Assembly (NCBI GenBank): GCA_002007465.1
Contig: LNAC01000162.1
Coordinates: 792,534-856,533, forward strand
Direction: 5' to 3'
DNA from: Ailurus styani
Lineage: Eukaryota; Chordata; Mammalia; Carnivora; Ailuridae
Length of the DNA stretch: 64,000 bases
Made by a program: the position numbers and the translations under genes. Below, piece by piece: positions 34,625-45,908 of the stretch (its first letter is position 1; each line of letters begins with the position of its first letter). Under the pieces are notes generated by a model, which saw nothing but the letters and a program-made list of their open reading frames with translations, did not search any database and was not told the DNA's origin.

Positions 34625-34787
34625 TGCTGCCTGAGGTGCGGTCTGCTGACCAGCAGCGAGGACATCACCTGGGAGCCTGTAAAAAAGTAGATCTCAGGCC
34701 CCACCTTAGACCAACTGAATCAGAATCTGCATTTTAGCAAGATCCCCAGGTGATTCATAAGTACATTAATGTTTGAGAAACATTAGC
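34625..34787 (+). mobile_element. MER5A-like hAT-Charlie element
   Basis: Plus-strand MER5: 'ACATCACCTGGGAGCCTGTA', 'CTCAGGCCCCACCTTAGACC', 'AACTGAATCAGAATCTGCAT', 'CCCAGGTGATTCATAAG' and 'GTTTGAGAAACATT' at the end. Confidence 0.9.
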
Positions 34788-35856
34788 CTAACATATCTGG
34801 GTCTGGAGCACCAAAATTCTGCTCTAGGGAAATAGGAAGACATCAACTTAAATTCTGTTTTACAATACATAATATTGACTACTTTTACAAGTATAGCACT
34901 TTAAACCCTATGTGATTTCCTGGAAAATCTATATTGGCATTCTCTTGGGTATAATTGTTATCGATTAATGTCATGATTAAAAGTGTAGCTTAGGTCTACT
35001 GGGAGCTTTAGCTCATTGAAAGGAAAAAAAAAAAAACCCTACCTCATTGATTTGAAGCCCTCAGTCAGTCATTCTTACCTTTTCAGAAAACACTTCAGAT
35101 AAATAGCAATAATCTTAGCAGTGAGAGATTTGTCTCAAGGGATAATCTTTCCAACAATGACTTGCATTGATTAAGTTCATTGCTTTTTAACTGTTCACTT
35201 TGTTGCTGTGGTAACTGTTTTAAAAATTAGGATGCATTTTCTTAGCTGGGATCGAGTGTGGGGAGGGTAGCACAAAGAAGCCCATTTGGGCTTCTACTAC
35301 TGGTTAGATACTTGCTGACAGTCTAGTGTTCTTGATGTTTTCTGAATATTGCTTTGTTGAAACAAGGTTCTGGTAAGGGGAGGCATTGAATATGTTAAGG
35401 GGTAGACAACATACAGAAGGGTCAAGCTAGTATTATGATTCTTGGTGTCTCTGCCAGGTACCAAGAAAGGACCTAAAGTGCTAGATTATTAGCTGGAGAA
35501 CTTTGCTTTTTGAACAGTTTAGTTTTATAAACCATGTGTTGTTAGGTTGTTACCTTGCCTTTTGCATACCTTTGTCTTTATGGTGAGTGGAACATTTGGA
35601 AAATCCCCAGATTTCTGTGCTTGTGGAGAGTGAAGACTCAGCTTGCTAGAGGGAATTTTGATTTACAAACCACTAAATAGAGTGTATTAACTCATTCAGC
35701 TCCCTCACCTACCATGTGTTCTTTATAATTGCAATGATAAATATTAATTTAAAATAGGATTTATTTGAGTTTCCATAACATTTACTGCCTCTCCATAAGG
35801 AGAGACAGCAGAAATATAATACTGATATTATCTGTCTCCCATACTTTGCCTTATGA
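34788..35856. other. Single-copy stretch
   Basis: No recognised repeat, RNA or credible frame. Confidence 0.45.
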
Positions 35857-35870
35857 AAGTAATCTTCCCT

Positions 35871-36029
35871 GGAGCACTTGGGTCACTCAGTTGGTTAACC
35901 AGTCCAATTCTTGATCTCACTTCATGTCTTGATCTCAGGGTTGTGAGTTCACGCCCTACACTGGGCTCCATTCTGGACTTGGAGCCTACTTAAAAAGAAA
36001 GAAAGAAAGAAAGAAATCTTATTAAAAAG
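35871..36029 (+). mobile_element. Older Can-SINE
   Basis: Plus-strand older SINE: 'GGAGCACTTGGGTCACTCAG', 'TCTTGATCTCAGGGTTGTGA', 'CTACACTGGGCTCCATTC'. The tail carries an (AAGA)n expansion at 35993-36015. Confidence 0.87.
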
Positions 36030-36049
36030 TAATTCAAATCTTGTCTCTC

Positions 36050-36391
36050 TGTTACTTAAAATTCCTTGGTGCTTCCCATCACCCCTTGACTAGAGCGTGA
36101 CTCATGAAGGCAGCTTCTGACCATTTCCTATGTGTACCTGGAGTTCTCTCCTACACCTGGAGAGATACTTGGCATTTTCCTGAACACTTTATGATTTCTC
36201 AAACCTATGGACTTCTGACCATCCTGGTTCCTCTAACCTGCATGACATTATAGCCCCTTAACATGCTTCCTTCTCTGCCTGGTGTCATAGCTTCAAGAGT
36301 CAACCCAACATATCACCTCTGTGGAACCTTCCCTAACCCCACAGGTTGTTTACCTTGCATGTTCACACTTCTGCCATGTGATTTGTCATGT
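36050..36391 (+). mobile_element. L2 (left part of a split copy)
   Basis: Plus-strand L2: 'TTCTCTGCCTGGTGTCATAG', 'GGAACCTTCCCTAACCCCAC' and 'TTGCATGTTCACAC'. It is interrupted by the L1M element and resumes at 36891. Confidence 0.65.
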
Positions 36392-36890
36392 TGTATTAGT
36401 CAGGGTTTTCCAGAGAAACAAAACCAGTAGGATGGGGGTGGGAGTGNNNNNNNNNNNNNNNNNNNNNNNNNNNNNNNNNNNNNNNNNNNNNNNNNNNNNN
36501 GGGAGTGGGGGTGGGGGTGGGGATGTGTGGGGGCATGTTAAAAAAAGTTTATTTCAAAGAAGTAGCTTATGTGATTGTAGGGGCTGTTAAGTCTGGAATC
36601 CAAAGGGCAGACTGTCAGGATGAAAATTCTCAGGCAGGAAATGGTACTGTAGTCATGAGGGAGAATCTCATCTTCTTCAGGGAAACTTTCATTTTGCTCT
36701 TAAGTTCTTTTAACTCATTGGATGAGATCCACTCAGATTATTGAAGGTGATCTCCTTACTTCAACTCAACTGATTGTAGATATTAGTTACATCTACAAAG
36801 TACCTTTACAGTAACATCTGTATTTGTGTTTGATTTAGATAACTGGGTACTGCAGCCTAGCCAGGAGGACACATAAAACTATCCATCATA
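36392..36890 (-). mobile_element. Old L1M 3' end inserted in L2, contains the N gap
   Basis: Minus-strand L1M 3' UTR: starts TGTATTAGTCAGGGTTTTCC / AGAGAAACAAAACCAGTAGG, then the gap, then 'AGTAGCTTATGTGATTGTAG', 'CATTGGATGAGATCCACTCA', and ends 'GCCTAGCCAGGAGGACACAT'. A plus-oriented copy of the same family is at 40195-40706. Confidence 0.8.
36427..36534. repeat. G-rich tandem repeat around a 54-N gap
   Basis: Positions 36447-36500 are N. Both edges are GGGAGTGGGGG/GGGTGGGAGTG-type sequence, so a G-rich minisatellite was probably not resolved. Its true length is unknown. Confidence 0.85.
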
Positions 36891-36985
36891 CATGGCATAC
36901 TGCAGTTATTTATGTAACTGTAGTTCCACCTTAGGACTGTGAGTTCCCTCAGTCATAAACAAACATCAACTTTAAGTACCTAAAC
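36891..36985 (+). mobile_element. L2 (right part of a split copy)
   Basis: Continuation of the L2 from 36050: 'CAGTTATTTATGTAACTGTA' and 'AGGACTGTGAGTTCCCTCAG', the L2 3' 'GACTGTGAGCTCCCTGAG' motif. Confidence 0.6.
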
Positions 36986-37027
36986 ATTATTTTATAGATT
37001 GCTTAAATTGTGAAATAAAAAAACATA

Positions 37028-37449
37028 CTATTTCTGCCATTTATTTATTCACTGATTTTACTTTTTTTTAAACTAAGGTTTCATTTTTTAAAATTTTTTA
37101 GATTTTATTTATTTATTTATTTGAGAGAGAGCAAGAGAATGGCAGAGGGAGAGGGAGATGAAGGCTCCCCACTGGGCAGGGAGCCCAGTGTGGGGTTTGA
37201 TCCCAGGACCCTGGAATCATGACCTGAGCTGAAGGCAGATACCCAGCCGCTTGAGCCACCCAGGAGCCCCACTGATTATTATTTTAAAGATGTATTTATT
37301 TATTTTAAAGAGAGAGCGAGTGCACATAAGTAAGGGGAAGGAGTAGGAGAGGGAGAAGCTCAAGCAGACTTCCCACTGAGTGAGCTGAAATCAAGAGTGG
37401 GACACTTAACCTACTGAGCCATCCAGGCACCCCAGTATTTCTACCATTT
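37028..37449 (-). mobile_element. Nested pair of Can-SINEs
   Basis: Two minus-strand SINEs. The older copy (37281-37432, with an internal deletion) has outer duplications ACTATTTCTGCCATTT (37028-37043) and AGTATTTCTACCATTT (37433-37448). A second SINE (about 37086-37270, head GAGCCACCCAGGAGCCCC) lies between the left duplication and the older body, so it landed in the older SINE's T-rich tail. A short ACTGATT match (37051 and 37271) may be its own duplication. Confidence 0.85.
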
Positions 37450-38085
37450 AGATGTATTAGTCCTTAGAAACTTGTCAGTTTGCTTTATAATGAAGTTCTC
37501 CATTGATACTTTGTTAATAGTTTTAAGTGAAAGGAAACAGAGGAAGTAGTGTATTTGTTAGCAATAATTTGTACATTATATATTGGTAGAAATTCATTAT
37601 ATATCTTATTATTAAACTTCCAAAATATGGGTATAACAATGAAAGAAAAAGATCTGTGGAAGAATTGAGATTCAGCTTGTTTTAAAAATAAGAGATCTTT
37701 GTCATTTATGTAAATATATGTTATTTTTATTTTCACTTAGAAAAATCCTTAGTATATATAATACTAAGTACATTTGCTTAGTAAGTATTTAGTGTCAGTT
37801 TTTTTCCATCTTGTGTCACCACTGAAAAGTCAGTTCCCTTATTTTGATCCTATCTTTATAAGTTTTTGAAAATATACCTCAAAACTCTTTTCTCTCAAAA
37901 CTCCCAGGATTAATTAGTATATTTTGATGTTCCTTTTTTCTTCTTAATGTTTGTATATGTGTTCACATTTGCTCTCTTTAAAAAACTTACTGTTACTCTG
38001 TTACATAACTTTCAATCATCATTTTACACTAATTGTTTGAATCTCTTAATATCACTGTTTAACATCTGCACCTGGGTTCAGTATT
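37450..38085. other. AT-rich single-copy stretch
   Basis: No recognised element. An 83-codon minus-strand frame (37485-37736) is AT-driven. Confidence 0.4.
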
Positions 38086-38870
38086 TAAGGCCAAATTCCA
38101 ATTGTCTAACTTAGCCTCTTTGACTTTCCTGCTACTCTGTATCCACTTTTCTCCTTGGCACATGTGTTTCTCTTAGTGGCTCTCATTGAAATCTGAATCG
38201 CTAACCTTGGGGTACGCATCAGCCTTTCCAGGTCCCCCACCTTTCCCATTCAATCAGATGTTTGGTGAATTCCAATAATTGTCTTTTCCTGAGTGTCTCA
38301 CCTTTGCATCCTCTGTTTTTATTTCAACGGTTGTCTTTCCAGGTTGGATTGTTATTACCTCCTATGTAGATTCTTGATATAAACTTTACGGACCAGTCAC
38401 TCCCTTCTCAAAGATATCTCCTGTGCTCTCAACAAGTTAATCATACTAATACAGTTACTATGTTGATATTCACCAGCTCAAAAAAAAAAATCAAAACTTG
38501 GTGGCTTCCCATTGCCATTAAAATAAAAACAAAATGTTTTCTAACCTGGTCATTTACAGTGCTCCAAATGGCCAGTTTACCTTTACAATATTGTTAATTA
38601 ACCTTCCTATGTATGGACGTCAAGATGGGACTGTTTTAATCAGTATGTACATTGTGTTTCCCCACCTTTGAACCTTAGCTGTGCTTTCCCATCTGGAATG
38701 GTCTACTCACAATTTCTGCACATTAATACACTTCCTACCTTCTATCTTTTTGCTGAAGCTGCTGGGTCCTTTTCAGCCTCCAATATACAGATATGGCTCA
38801 AAGACCAACATTGGGGAGGAGTACAGAGAGAGCAGTCATGCAAGGCCTGTCACCTGACTGTTCATTAAAG
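38086..38870 (+). mobile_element. Probable L2 LINE
   Basis: Degraded plus-strand L2: 'CTTGGTGGCTTCCCATTGCC' (L2 'AATGGCTCCCCATTGCC'), 'TAACCTGGTCATTTACAGTG', and a later 'GTGCTTTCCCATCTGGAATG', in the correct order. Earlier parts are harder to place. Confidence 0.55.
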
Positions 38871-39759
38871 TGTAGTTTCCGGTTCTCAAAATTTTAGGCT
38901 CCAGAAATTTTATTTTTTCCTTTCAGCTGGAGTTGCTGTCATTTCTAAAAGACAAACCCCTGCTAATAAAACTTATAAAAAATGTTTATGATCTAGAATG
39001 GCTCTCTACCAGTTCATAGTGAGTGATGTGCTTTAACGATGGAAAAGGAATTGCCTCTCCATAGCAAGACACTGGCAAATCAGTAACTGGAAAGTTGCTG
39101 AATGAGCCCAGAGTTGAAACATGAGGAATTGGTTGGTCTTAAAGGATATCCCATCTAGGTTGTGCAAAAACCTCATTGTCTTATTGGGTCAGCTGATAAG
39201 GTTCTTTTCCTTGGATAATTTGATATAAACAATAATGGATCTTCAGGTTCTGATCCCTTATCCATCATCCTAACTGACTGAATTACAGTTCTCCTTTACA
39301 TGTTCCATTCCAATAGTGTCATTAGAAGATGCTGCTTTGTGACCTTGTTTTAAATTTAGCAACACTCCGTCCTTATCAATTAATTTGTAAGGTAATCCAG
39401 GTCTACACAACCACATTTAGATCTATCTACAGTGGTGTCTTTGGATGGAAGATCTCATATGTCATGTGTTTGGTTTTGACCCTTCATGGTTTCAGAATGT
39501 GCCTTTTGTTTGAACTTACACCAGAATTCTTAAATTGCTTTATGCATTAGATGCAGTCACTTCTGGATCTTTTTCTTAATATGTTTGTATTATGGTTATT
39601 TGCAAACTGGCCTTATTTACTACATGTCAGGTCTAAATTGCTTGAGAACAGGGAATTTAGAAAAATCTTTTTCATTGTTTTTTTTCTGTACTCTCAAATA
39701 TGATGACTTTGTTCTTTCCAAAAGTGAACTTTGACATTCATTCCTTCATTTACCTATTT
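38871..39759. other. Single-copy stretch
   Basis: No recognised repeat or credible gene. Confidence 0.4.
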
Positions 39760-39852
39760 ATTTTTTTCCCTTCCTTCCTTCCTTCATTCTTTTTTCCCTC
39801 CCTCTCCTCTCTCCCCTCCCTCCCTCTCTTCCTTTTTTCCTTTGTTCCTTCC
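39760..39852. repeat. Polypyrimidine (CCTT)n/(CCCT)n tract
   Basis: About 90 bases almost wholly C and T on the plus strand. It gives artefactual open frames in two phases, and its mirror-like purine/pyrimidine asymmetry could allow triplex structure. Confidence 0.9.
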
Positions 39853-39939
39853 ACACACATTTATGAAACTCCTACTATCTGCCAGGAATATATCAATGTC
39901 TGCTAATCAGTTACAAAACATATAGACACTAATAGTATA

Positions 39940-40135
39940 GTACTACCACTCATTGACTACCCTAAGTTCTTCATCAAATCCATACAATACTCCAAAAAGG
40001 TACCTATGAATACACTGCCTCCCCATTTTTGCAAATAAACAGACTGAAGTTCAGAGAAAAAAATGACTTTCTTAAAACCACACAAGTTTGTAAAATAGCT
40101 GGGATTTAAGGTCAAGACTATTGCCTCAATTTATT
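39940..40135 (-). mobile_element. MIR SINE
   Basis: Minus-strand MIR: 'CTCCCCATTTTTGCAAATAA', 'ACAGACTGAAGTTCAGAGAA', 'CTTAAAACCACACAAG' and 'AGCTGGGATTTAAGGTCAAG'. Confidence 0.75.
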
Positions 40136-40396
40136 CTTTTTTCCTATTTTTTTAATTTGTTTTCATTGAAGGCGCCTTTATGGTTTAAGGTACTGTGTGT
40201 GTTAGTTGTATGTGCCAACTTGGCTAGGCTGTCATGTCCATTTGTTGGTTCAACACTAATCTGAGTATTGCTGTGAAGGTATTTTGTTGTAATTACATCC
40301 ATAACCAATTTATTTGCCTAATAATATGGGTCTTATCCAATCAGTTGAAGGTCTAAAGAACAAAAACTGAGATGTAATGTCGAGAATAGAGCATTA

Positions 40397-40509
40397 GGGT
40401 GCTTGGCTGCCTCAGTCAGTGGAGCATACGACTCTTGATCTTGGGGTTATGAGTTGGAATTGCATGTTGGGTGTAGAGAGTACTTAAAAATAAATCTTAA
40501 AAAAATAAA
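40397..40509 (+). mobile_element. Older Can-SINE, short
   Basis: Plus-strand short SINE: 'GGGTGCTTGGCTGCCTCAGT', 'GACTCTTGATCTTGGGGTTA', tail 'AAAAATAAATCTTAAAAAAA'. It sits inside the L1M and splits it. Confidence 0.85.
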
Positions 40510-40605
40510 AAAGAATGCAGCGTCAATTTCTGCCTGAGTTTCCAGCTTGCCTCTTGGCCCTGTAATTTCAGACTTGCCAGCCTCTGCACTCATATGAGCC
40601 ATTTC

Positions 40606-40633
40606 TGTGTGTATTATATATATAATACACACA
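40606..40633. repeat. 28-bp perfect palindrome
   Basis: TGTGTGTATTATAT and its reverse complement abut with no spacer, in the TA-rich part of the L1M tail, followed by (CA)n. Confidence 0.9.
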
Positions 40634-40709
40634 CATACACATACACATATACACACTATTGGGTTTTTCCCCTCTGGAAACAAAGATTGATTGGCTGACT
40701 AATACAGTT

Positions 40710-41478
40710 TCTGACAATTAAATTGACAAAAGTATTATACAAAAAAGTATTTATTGCATCATCTTATATTTCCAAATTAAAATAATATTTAAATTTAAAA
40801 TCTATATGGCATACAGTAACATTTTAAAAATAGGTACAGTTGGTACCAGTGGTCTTAATCAGGTAGGGATCAAGTGTGGAGAAGGAAGGAGAGGAATGAG
40901 GGATTGGATTATTTTCCTAAAGCAACTGAAGCAGATTTGAAACAACCTGATGATATTCATGTGATATCTGCAGGGAAAGATTTATACATTTGGCAAAGAC
41001 TTTCTTTCAAGAAAATCCACCAATGACAATAGCAAAGGCAAATGTTTTTTTTTTCTTTTCTATTTGAAGTTGACATTTGTCTATATGTAGAGTTTATAGT
41101 GTTCACAGTTTTATGTTTGGGTTTTACAAGGTACAGCAAATCATATATTCTCTTGAGATATGGTCTTTCCAAATAAGAAGACATTGAAAAGGAAGAAGAA
41201 TAGTGATTTTAGGATTGCAGTAGAAAAGTAATTTCATTGTTAGATTCAAAGTCATATGGTCAGTTCATAGATATTAAGTTTTCTGTTTCTTTGTTTGCTA
41301 TAAATCAAAGATAACACTCTAATAAAACTCAAAGTCCCAAACTGACTTTAATTAAATAAAAATTGGACCAAATCTAGGACCAAAGTTTTAAAGTAATGTG
41401 AATGCTCTGCTTTATTCCCCCTACCACATCCCCTCTGGATGGTATAGCACAATGAAATTGAAATTGATTGGAAATACA
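40710..41478. other. Single-copy AT-rich stretch
   Basis: No recognised repeat, RNA or credible frame. Confidence 0.4.
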
Positions 41479-42098
41479 CAGTTAGTGGCAGTAATGTTCT
41501 ACAAAGTCTCTTCAAACACTGAATTAGCAAATATTGAACCATTCATTGCTCCTAGGGGAAATACAGTGTTAATTCCTGGGATCCTCGGGTCACATTTTTG
41601 TTGACCAATTGATCACATTTTTGTTGACCAATCGATACATATTCCTGCTTATGTATGTTTCTGTTTAAAGACACCTTATTTAATATATTCATGGCCAACA
41701 GTACTATAACTCATGCCTGATCTAAGCCACATATTTTCTCCGTAAGTCTCATCACAAGCCTCCACTTAGAACACTAGACGGCACTTCAGTATTATGCTTG
41801 GGGGCCATTTTAAATAACGAAATCACCAACGAGAAGCACAAAATACAAAAAAGGTGGCACTTACTAGACTGAGAAAAGTACACTTGTTTACAGTATGAGA
41901 GCTGAAACAAGAATGCTGAGTGTCAGCTGGGAATGTGCACATTGGGCAACTCAGAAATTTTGCCACTCTGTGAATGACCCAGAAATGTCTGAGGAGACCC
42001 TGAAAGAACCGTGAATATTGATTTTGGGGTTACAAATACATATTAGCCGGTAGGCGAATTCACAGATACAGAATCTGCAAATAATGAGGATCTACTTT
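41479..42098 (-). mobile_element. Tigger-family DNA transposon remnant (internally deleted)
   Basis: TcMar-Tigger element with both ends recognisable. The left reads 'CAGTTAGTGGCAGTAATGTT' and 'GAACCATTCATTGCTCCTAG'; the right ends 'ATCTGCAAATAATGAGGATC' then TACT, the typical Tigger terminal sequence. On the minus strand, at 41808, an ATG opens a fragment beginning MAPK, like the Tigger transposase N-terminus, but it soon meets stops and the rest of the transposase is deleted. A 22-23 bp tandem duplication (TCACATTTTTGTTGACCAAT) occurs at 41590-41636. Confidence 0.82.
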
Positions 42099-44620
42099 AA
42101 ACAGCTTGGATCTTTCTGGATGATAACATATATTTGTGAGTAAATAGCCTCTTGCAAAGCAACTCTGTGACAGTGCAGTGCTGTCCAAGTCCTTGGGCTA
42201 CCAAACATTTTATGTTCATTTGCAAGATTCTTTAATAAACATTTTTAATCTTTGCTACTGTAGTATTTTAGGAAGAGAAAATAAGTTCTATAAATAAACA
42301 GGTCTCCAAATATGGTAGTAGGCTTTCCTTAGGAAACCCTGAGCAATTTCAGGTGTTTGTTTTGAACCACTAGCATGTGTAATAAAATCCACACAAATAA
42401 ACAAGAAATCAAAATCTGAGCAAAGTAGTTTGTCATCTTTTCCAGAATATTAGTGGAGAAGCAGTTTGTTTTCTTTCACCAAGATTTATGAAGTCAGTTC
42501 ATTAACATGTCACGTGTTTAACCATGTTAAAACAATTACTTCTTTAATTGAGGTTTTCACCTTTTGATGATTTTTATCATATTGAAATTTGCCAAGAAAT
42601 TAGCAAGTCTACAACTTTGATTCTTGCAAACTGTTTATGTACTTTTAGGTTGATGCCAATCCTTCAGTTCTTTATTTGTGAAGCACTTATGTGCAAATTT
42701 CTGTGCTTAAAAGTTATGAATTAGCAACCTAGGGCTTTTCTTGGCTTCACCAGCTGCCACATTATGGAGGTACCCCCACCCAAGAAAGAGGAGAGAAAGG
42801 GAGATGTCATCTATAGGTACTGAAGCAAAATTAGAACTCAAGGCCAGAGGCAATAGATCAGCTCAACTACTGGTGAAATTATTACCAAAAAAAAAGAACA
42901 AAAGAAAAAAATGGAAAAGAATCAGAGATGTGGAGGATGATTTGAATATTTTATTGTCAGTGTTTCCACCACTAGACCATTGTACCCTGAAAAAAAAAGG
43001 GGGTGGGTTATTTCATTATTTTGAGAAGATACTGCAATCCACTTTCCTTAGCCATATCATAAATTAGAATGGTAGAAAATAGATTTATATTACAGCAAGT
43101 TGAATTTAGTTTTTACTAGTGGAAGGAGACCCTACCGGAGGACTTTGGTTATGAATATTTATAACCTGAAATACATATAAGAAGTAAATTAGAGAAATTA
43201 GCATTGGCAATAATCATATTCATATAGTGACACTCTGACTTGGAGAGAATTATATTAGGTAGTCAGAAAACTTAAGCCTATTGCTGCTTGAAATTATGTA
43301 TATGTAGATCCTTAATGTTCTGGGCTTGAATTTGAAAGACTCACTCATCAAGATTTTTAGACACATTATATTTGCTTTTGCAAATTAGAAGCTCCAACCA
43401 CAGATGCAAGTGTACATTGCCATGTGTGGAATTAATGCTTCAGACAGCTTATGAATATGTATGTGTATTTTGGTGGCGCTTCTGCTACATAAGTCTGAAA
43501 AGCAGTGGGAAGTGGGTATAACTGCGTGGAACTGCATATTGCTGTCAGGAAAGTGCAGTTCTCAAAGAAAAAAAAATTACAGGGGCAAATTTTCATTTCA
43601 GACGTGCCTTCAGAGACAAAATTTTCCAAGAGAGAAAAGCTGATATTTGTCCATTTTAATTAAGTTAAAATTTCTGTTGGCATTTTCATATCATAACCAC
43701 TTGGAAATGTTCTGAGGACAATGCTGTGTATTTAAGTGTGCATACATCTTCACGATGGTTTCTGGAATGCCTCAAGTATTAATACCAGCTGAGATTTGGA
43801 TGGTATTTAGTTCTGTAGTTATAACTGATCCTGATTAAATGGCTCTATTACTGGTATGAATTGGTTGAGTTCAGCTTAAATTTCAGTGTATCTATACGTC
43901 CCCTGGATTTTGATATTAACCAGTGATTACCTCAAAACTGTTCGTTTCATCAAAGAAATGCAAAGTAAATGGTAGTACAGTTGCAATCCTTTCCGCTTTA
44001 TGGTCCCCAGGCCTCGGTCGTGGTACCCAGGTAGAGTGGGGAGGGAGAACAGAAAGGCTAACGTGAATAGCTGCTCCTGGAGTGGTCTGTTCTCTCCAGG
44101 AGTGGACATGACTTGGGATTCCTGGACTCAGTGGGACAAAGGGTCTGCACCAGTTGCTTGTAGCCCCATGGGTATTTTGAATTAATTACCTACTATGGTT
44201 CTTATAAAGTGGCCTCTTCCATAAAAGTTTTAGGTGTTGGGAGAAACCTTGTTACTTATTGTGGCTAAAGCAGGATTAGATTATATTTACATACTTTATA
44301 TGCTCTAGCAGTGCAGTTCTGATACTTTCAGACATTTAATCCATTTCTTAAAGAGCACATTTTGAACATTAAACTGAACTGGTGATAATAACATCACCCC
44401 TACAGCTTTATTTTATTGAATTAAACTTACTACATTTGACCAGTGAATAAATATCAAAGGAATTTTAATTCATCACTTACATAAAATTTGTTTACAAGGC
44501 ATATGACTAGCCTTCCTAAAAGATCACCTGGTACAGCTTTGCTTTTTTACCTGCTCTGGGAATAGCGATCATCAGATTACCCATTACTCTAGTATCATTT
44601 ATGAAAGGGAGAAGAACAAA
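42099..44620. other. 2.5-kb repeat-poor stretch
   Basis: No recognised transposon. A 108-codon frame at 42741-43067 opens with TTG rather than ATG, contains a lysine-rich run and shows no known domain, so it is not called. Small frames around 43432-44185 on both strands likewise lack support. Confidence 0.4.
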
Positions 44621-44855
44621 TGACTGTTGCTTTTTTTTTTTTTTTGAGATTTTTAAAATTATTTATTTATTTGACAGAGGGAGAGACAGCGAGAGAAGGG
44701 AACACAAGCAGGGAGAGTGGGAGAGGGAGAAGCAGACTTTCTGCTAAGCAGGGAGCCCAATGCGGGGCTCTATCCCAGGACCCTGGGATCATGACCTGAG
44801 CCGAAGGCAGACACTTAACCATTGAGGCACCCAAGCACCCTGACTGTTGCTTTTT
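44621..44855 (-). mobile_element. Can-SINE with perfect 15-bp target-site duplication
   Basis: Minus-strand SINE. TGACTGTTGCTTTTT is duplicated exactly at 44621-44635 and 44841-44855. Confidence 0.95.
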
Positions 44856-45079
44856 ATATGTAGTTAGAATCCCTGTACATTTTAATCGCTTTGAAGATAG
44901 GGCTATCCTAATTGAGAATTAAGTTTTCTAGACAAAAATATTTCCTACCATTTAGCTCAGGTCATCATTTCTCAATGGATTTTCCTCATTAGAGCTTTTG
45001 ATTGGATTAGGGGAATGTGTTCTTTAGGAACTTTAGAAAGAATTAATTGTTACAAATTTTCATTTGTCTTTAAAACAAC

Positions 45080-45600
45080 CAAAAAACCCCTTTTGCCTCT
45101 TCACCTTTCTCTAGCCATTCTTTGTTGCCCTTGGCATCGAAACTCAACAAGTCTATACTTGTACTTCTCCTTTAGGTATCTCTTAAACATACTTTAATCA
45201 ATTTAACACTGTTGTCCCCACCACTCCTCCAGCAATCTGATTAGGTTCAACAGTGACCTCCAAGTTCCTATATCTGTTAGTCATTGTTTGGACTTCATCT
45301 TAACTGACTTACCCTAGAGCAGCAGAGACAACACATCTACCCAGATGCCTGTAGCTCACTTGTTCCTTGCTTCTCTTTCTCTAGACCTCTTTACATCAGA
45401 GTAACCTAGGGATCAGTACTTGGTTCTCTTCTTTGTTTGCACTTATTATTGGAGATCTCATTCAGTCTCGTGACATTAAATATCATTTATGGGCTGATGA
45501 CTGCTAGATTGATGTCTTTATACCAAAACTTTCTCCCAAACATTCAATTTTCCTATTTCACAATTTATAAGAATTTCTGGTTCTACATCCAGAAATTTTA
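45080..45600 (+). mobile_element. L2 LINE, reverse-transcriptase tail region
   Basis: Plus-strand L2 further 5' than the others: 'GGTTCAACAGTGACCTCCAA', 'CTAGGGATCAGTACTTGGTT' and 'TCATTTATGGGCTGATGACT' (L2 'CATCTCTATGCTGATGACTC'). Frames broken. Confidence 0.75.
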
Positions 45601-45908
45601 ATAGACCAGTTTTGTATCTTCCACCAAAAAAAGCCATCTATAAGATGATAAATAAAGATGCAATTTAAAAACTTTGATATTGTTGTAATTAAACATTCAT
45701 TTTAATTTCCCTATTCAGGTGTTGGGGAATTTACTTCAGATATACAAACTAGAATAACTCAATTCAGGAAAGCACATCATACACGTTTAAGTGATTTTTA
45801 TGCATACTTGTTGATTGCTATTTCATATTTAAGATTATTTACCTAACCAACTAATTCATGCCAACATAATATACCATGTAATCCTATTGGGAGATATCAT
45901 TTAGCCAG
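45601..45908. other. Single-copy stretch
   Basis: Nothing recognised. Confidence 0.4.

Larger units (their letters stand above)
40195..40706 (+). mobile_element. Old L1M 3' end, interrupted by a SINE
   Basis: Plus-strand copy of the same L1M 3'-UTR family as 36392-36890: 'TGTATGTGCCAACTTGGCTA', 'CTTATCCAATCAGTTGAAGG', then the SINE, then 'CAGACTTGCCAGCCTCTGCA', TA repeat, and the terminal 'GGCTGACTAATACAG'. Confidence 0.8.

Noticed and set aside
39700..39925. Two overlapping plus-strand frames rich in F/S/P
   Set aside because: Both are produced by the CCTT/CCCT tract.
42741..43067. 108-codon plus-strand frame with a lysine-rich run
   Set aside because: Opens with TTG, the first ATG is about 20 codons in, and the run of K comes from A-homopolymers. 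No splice context or homology recognised.
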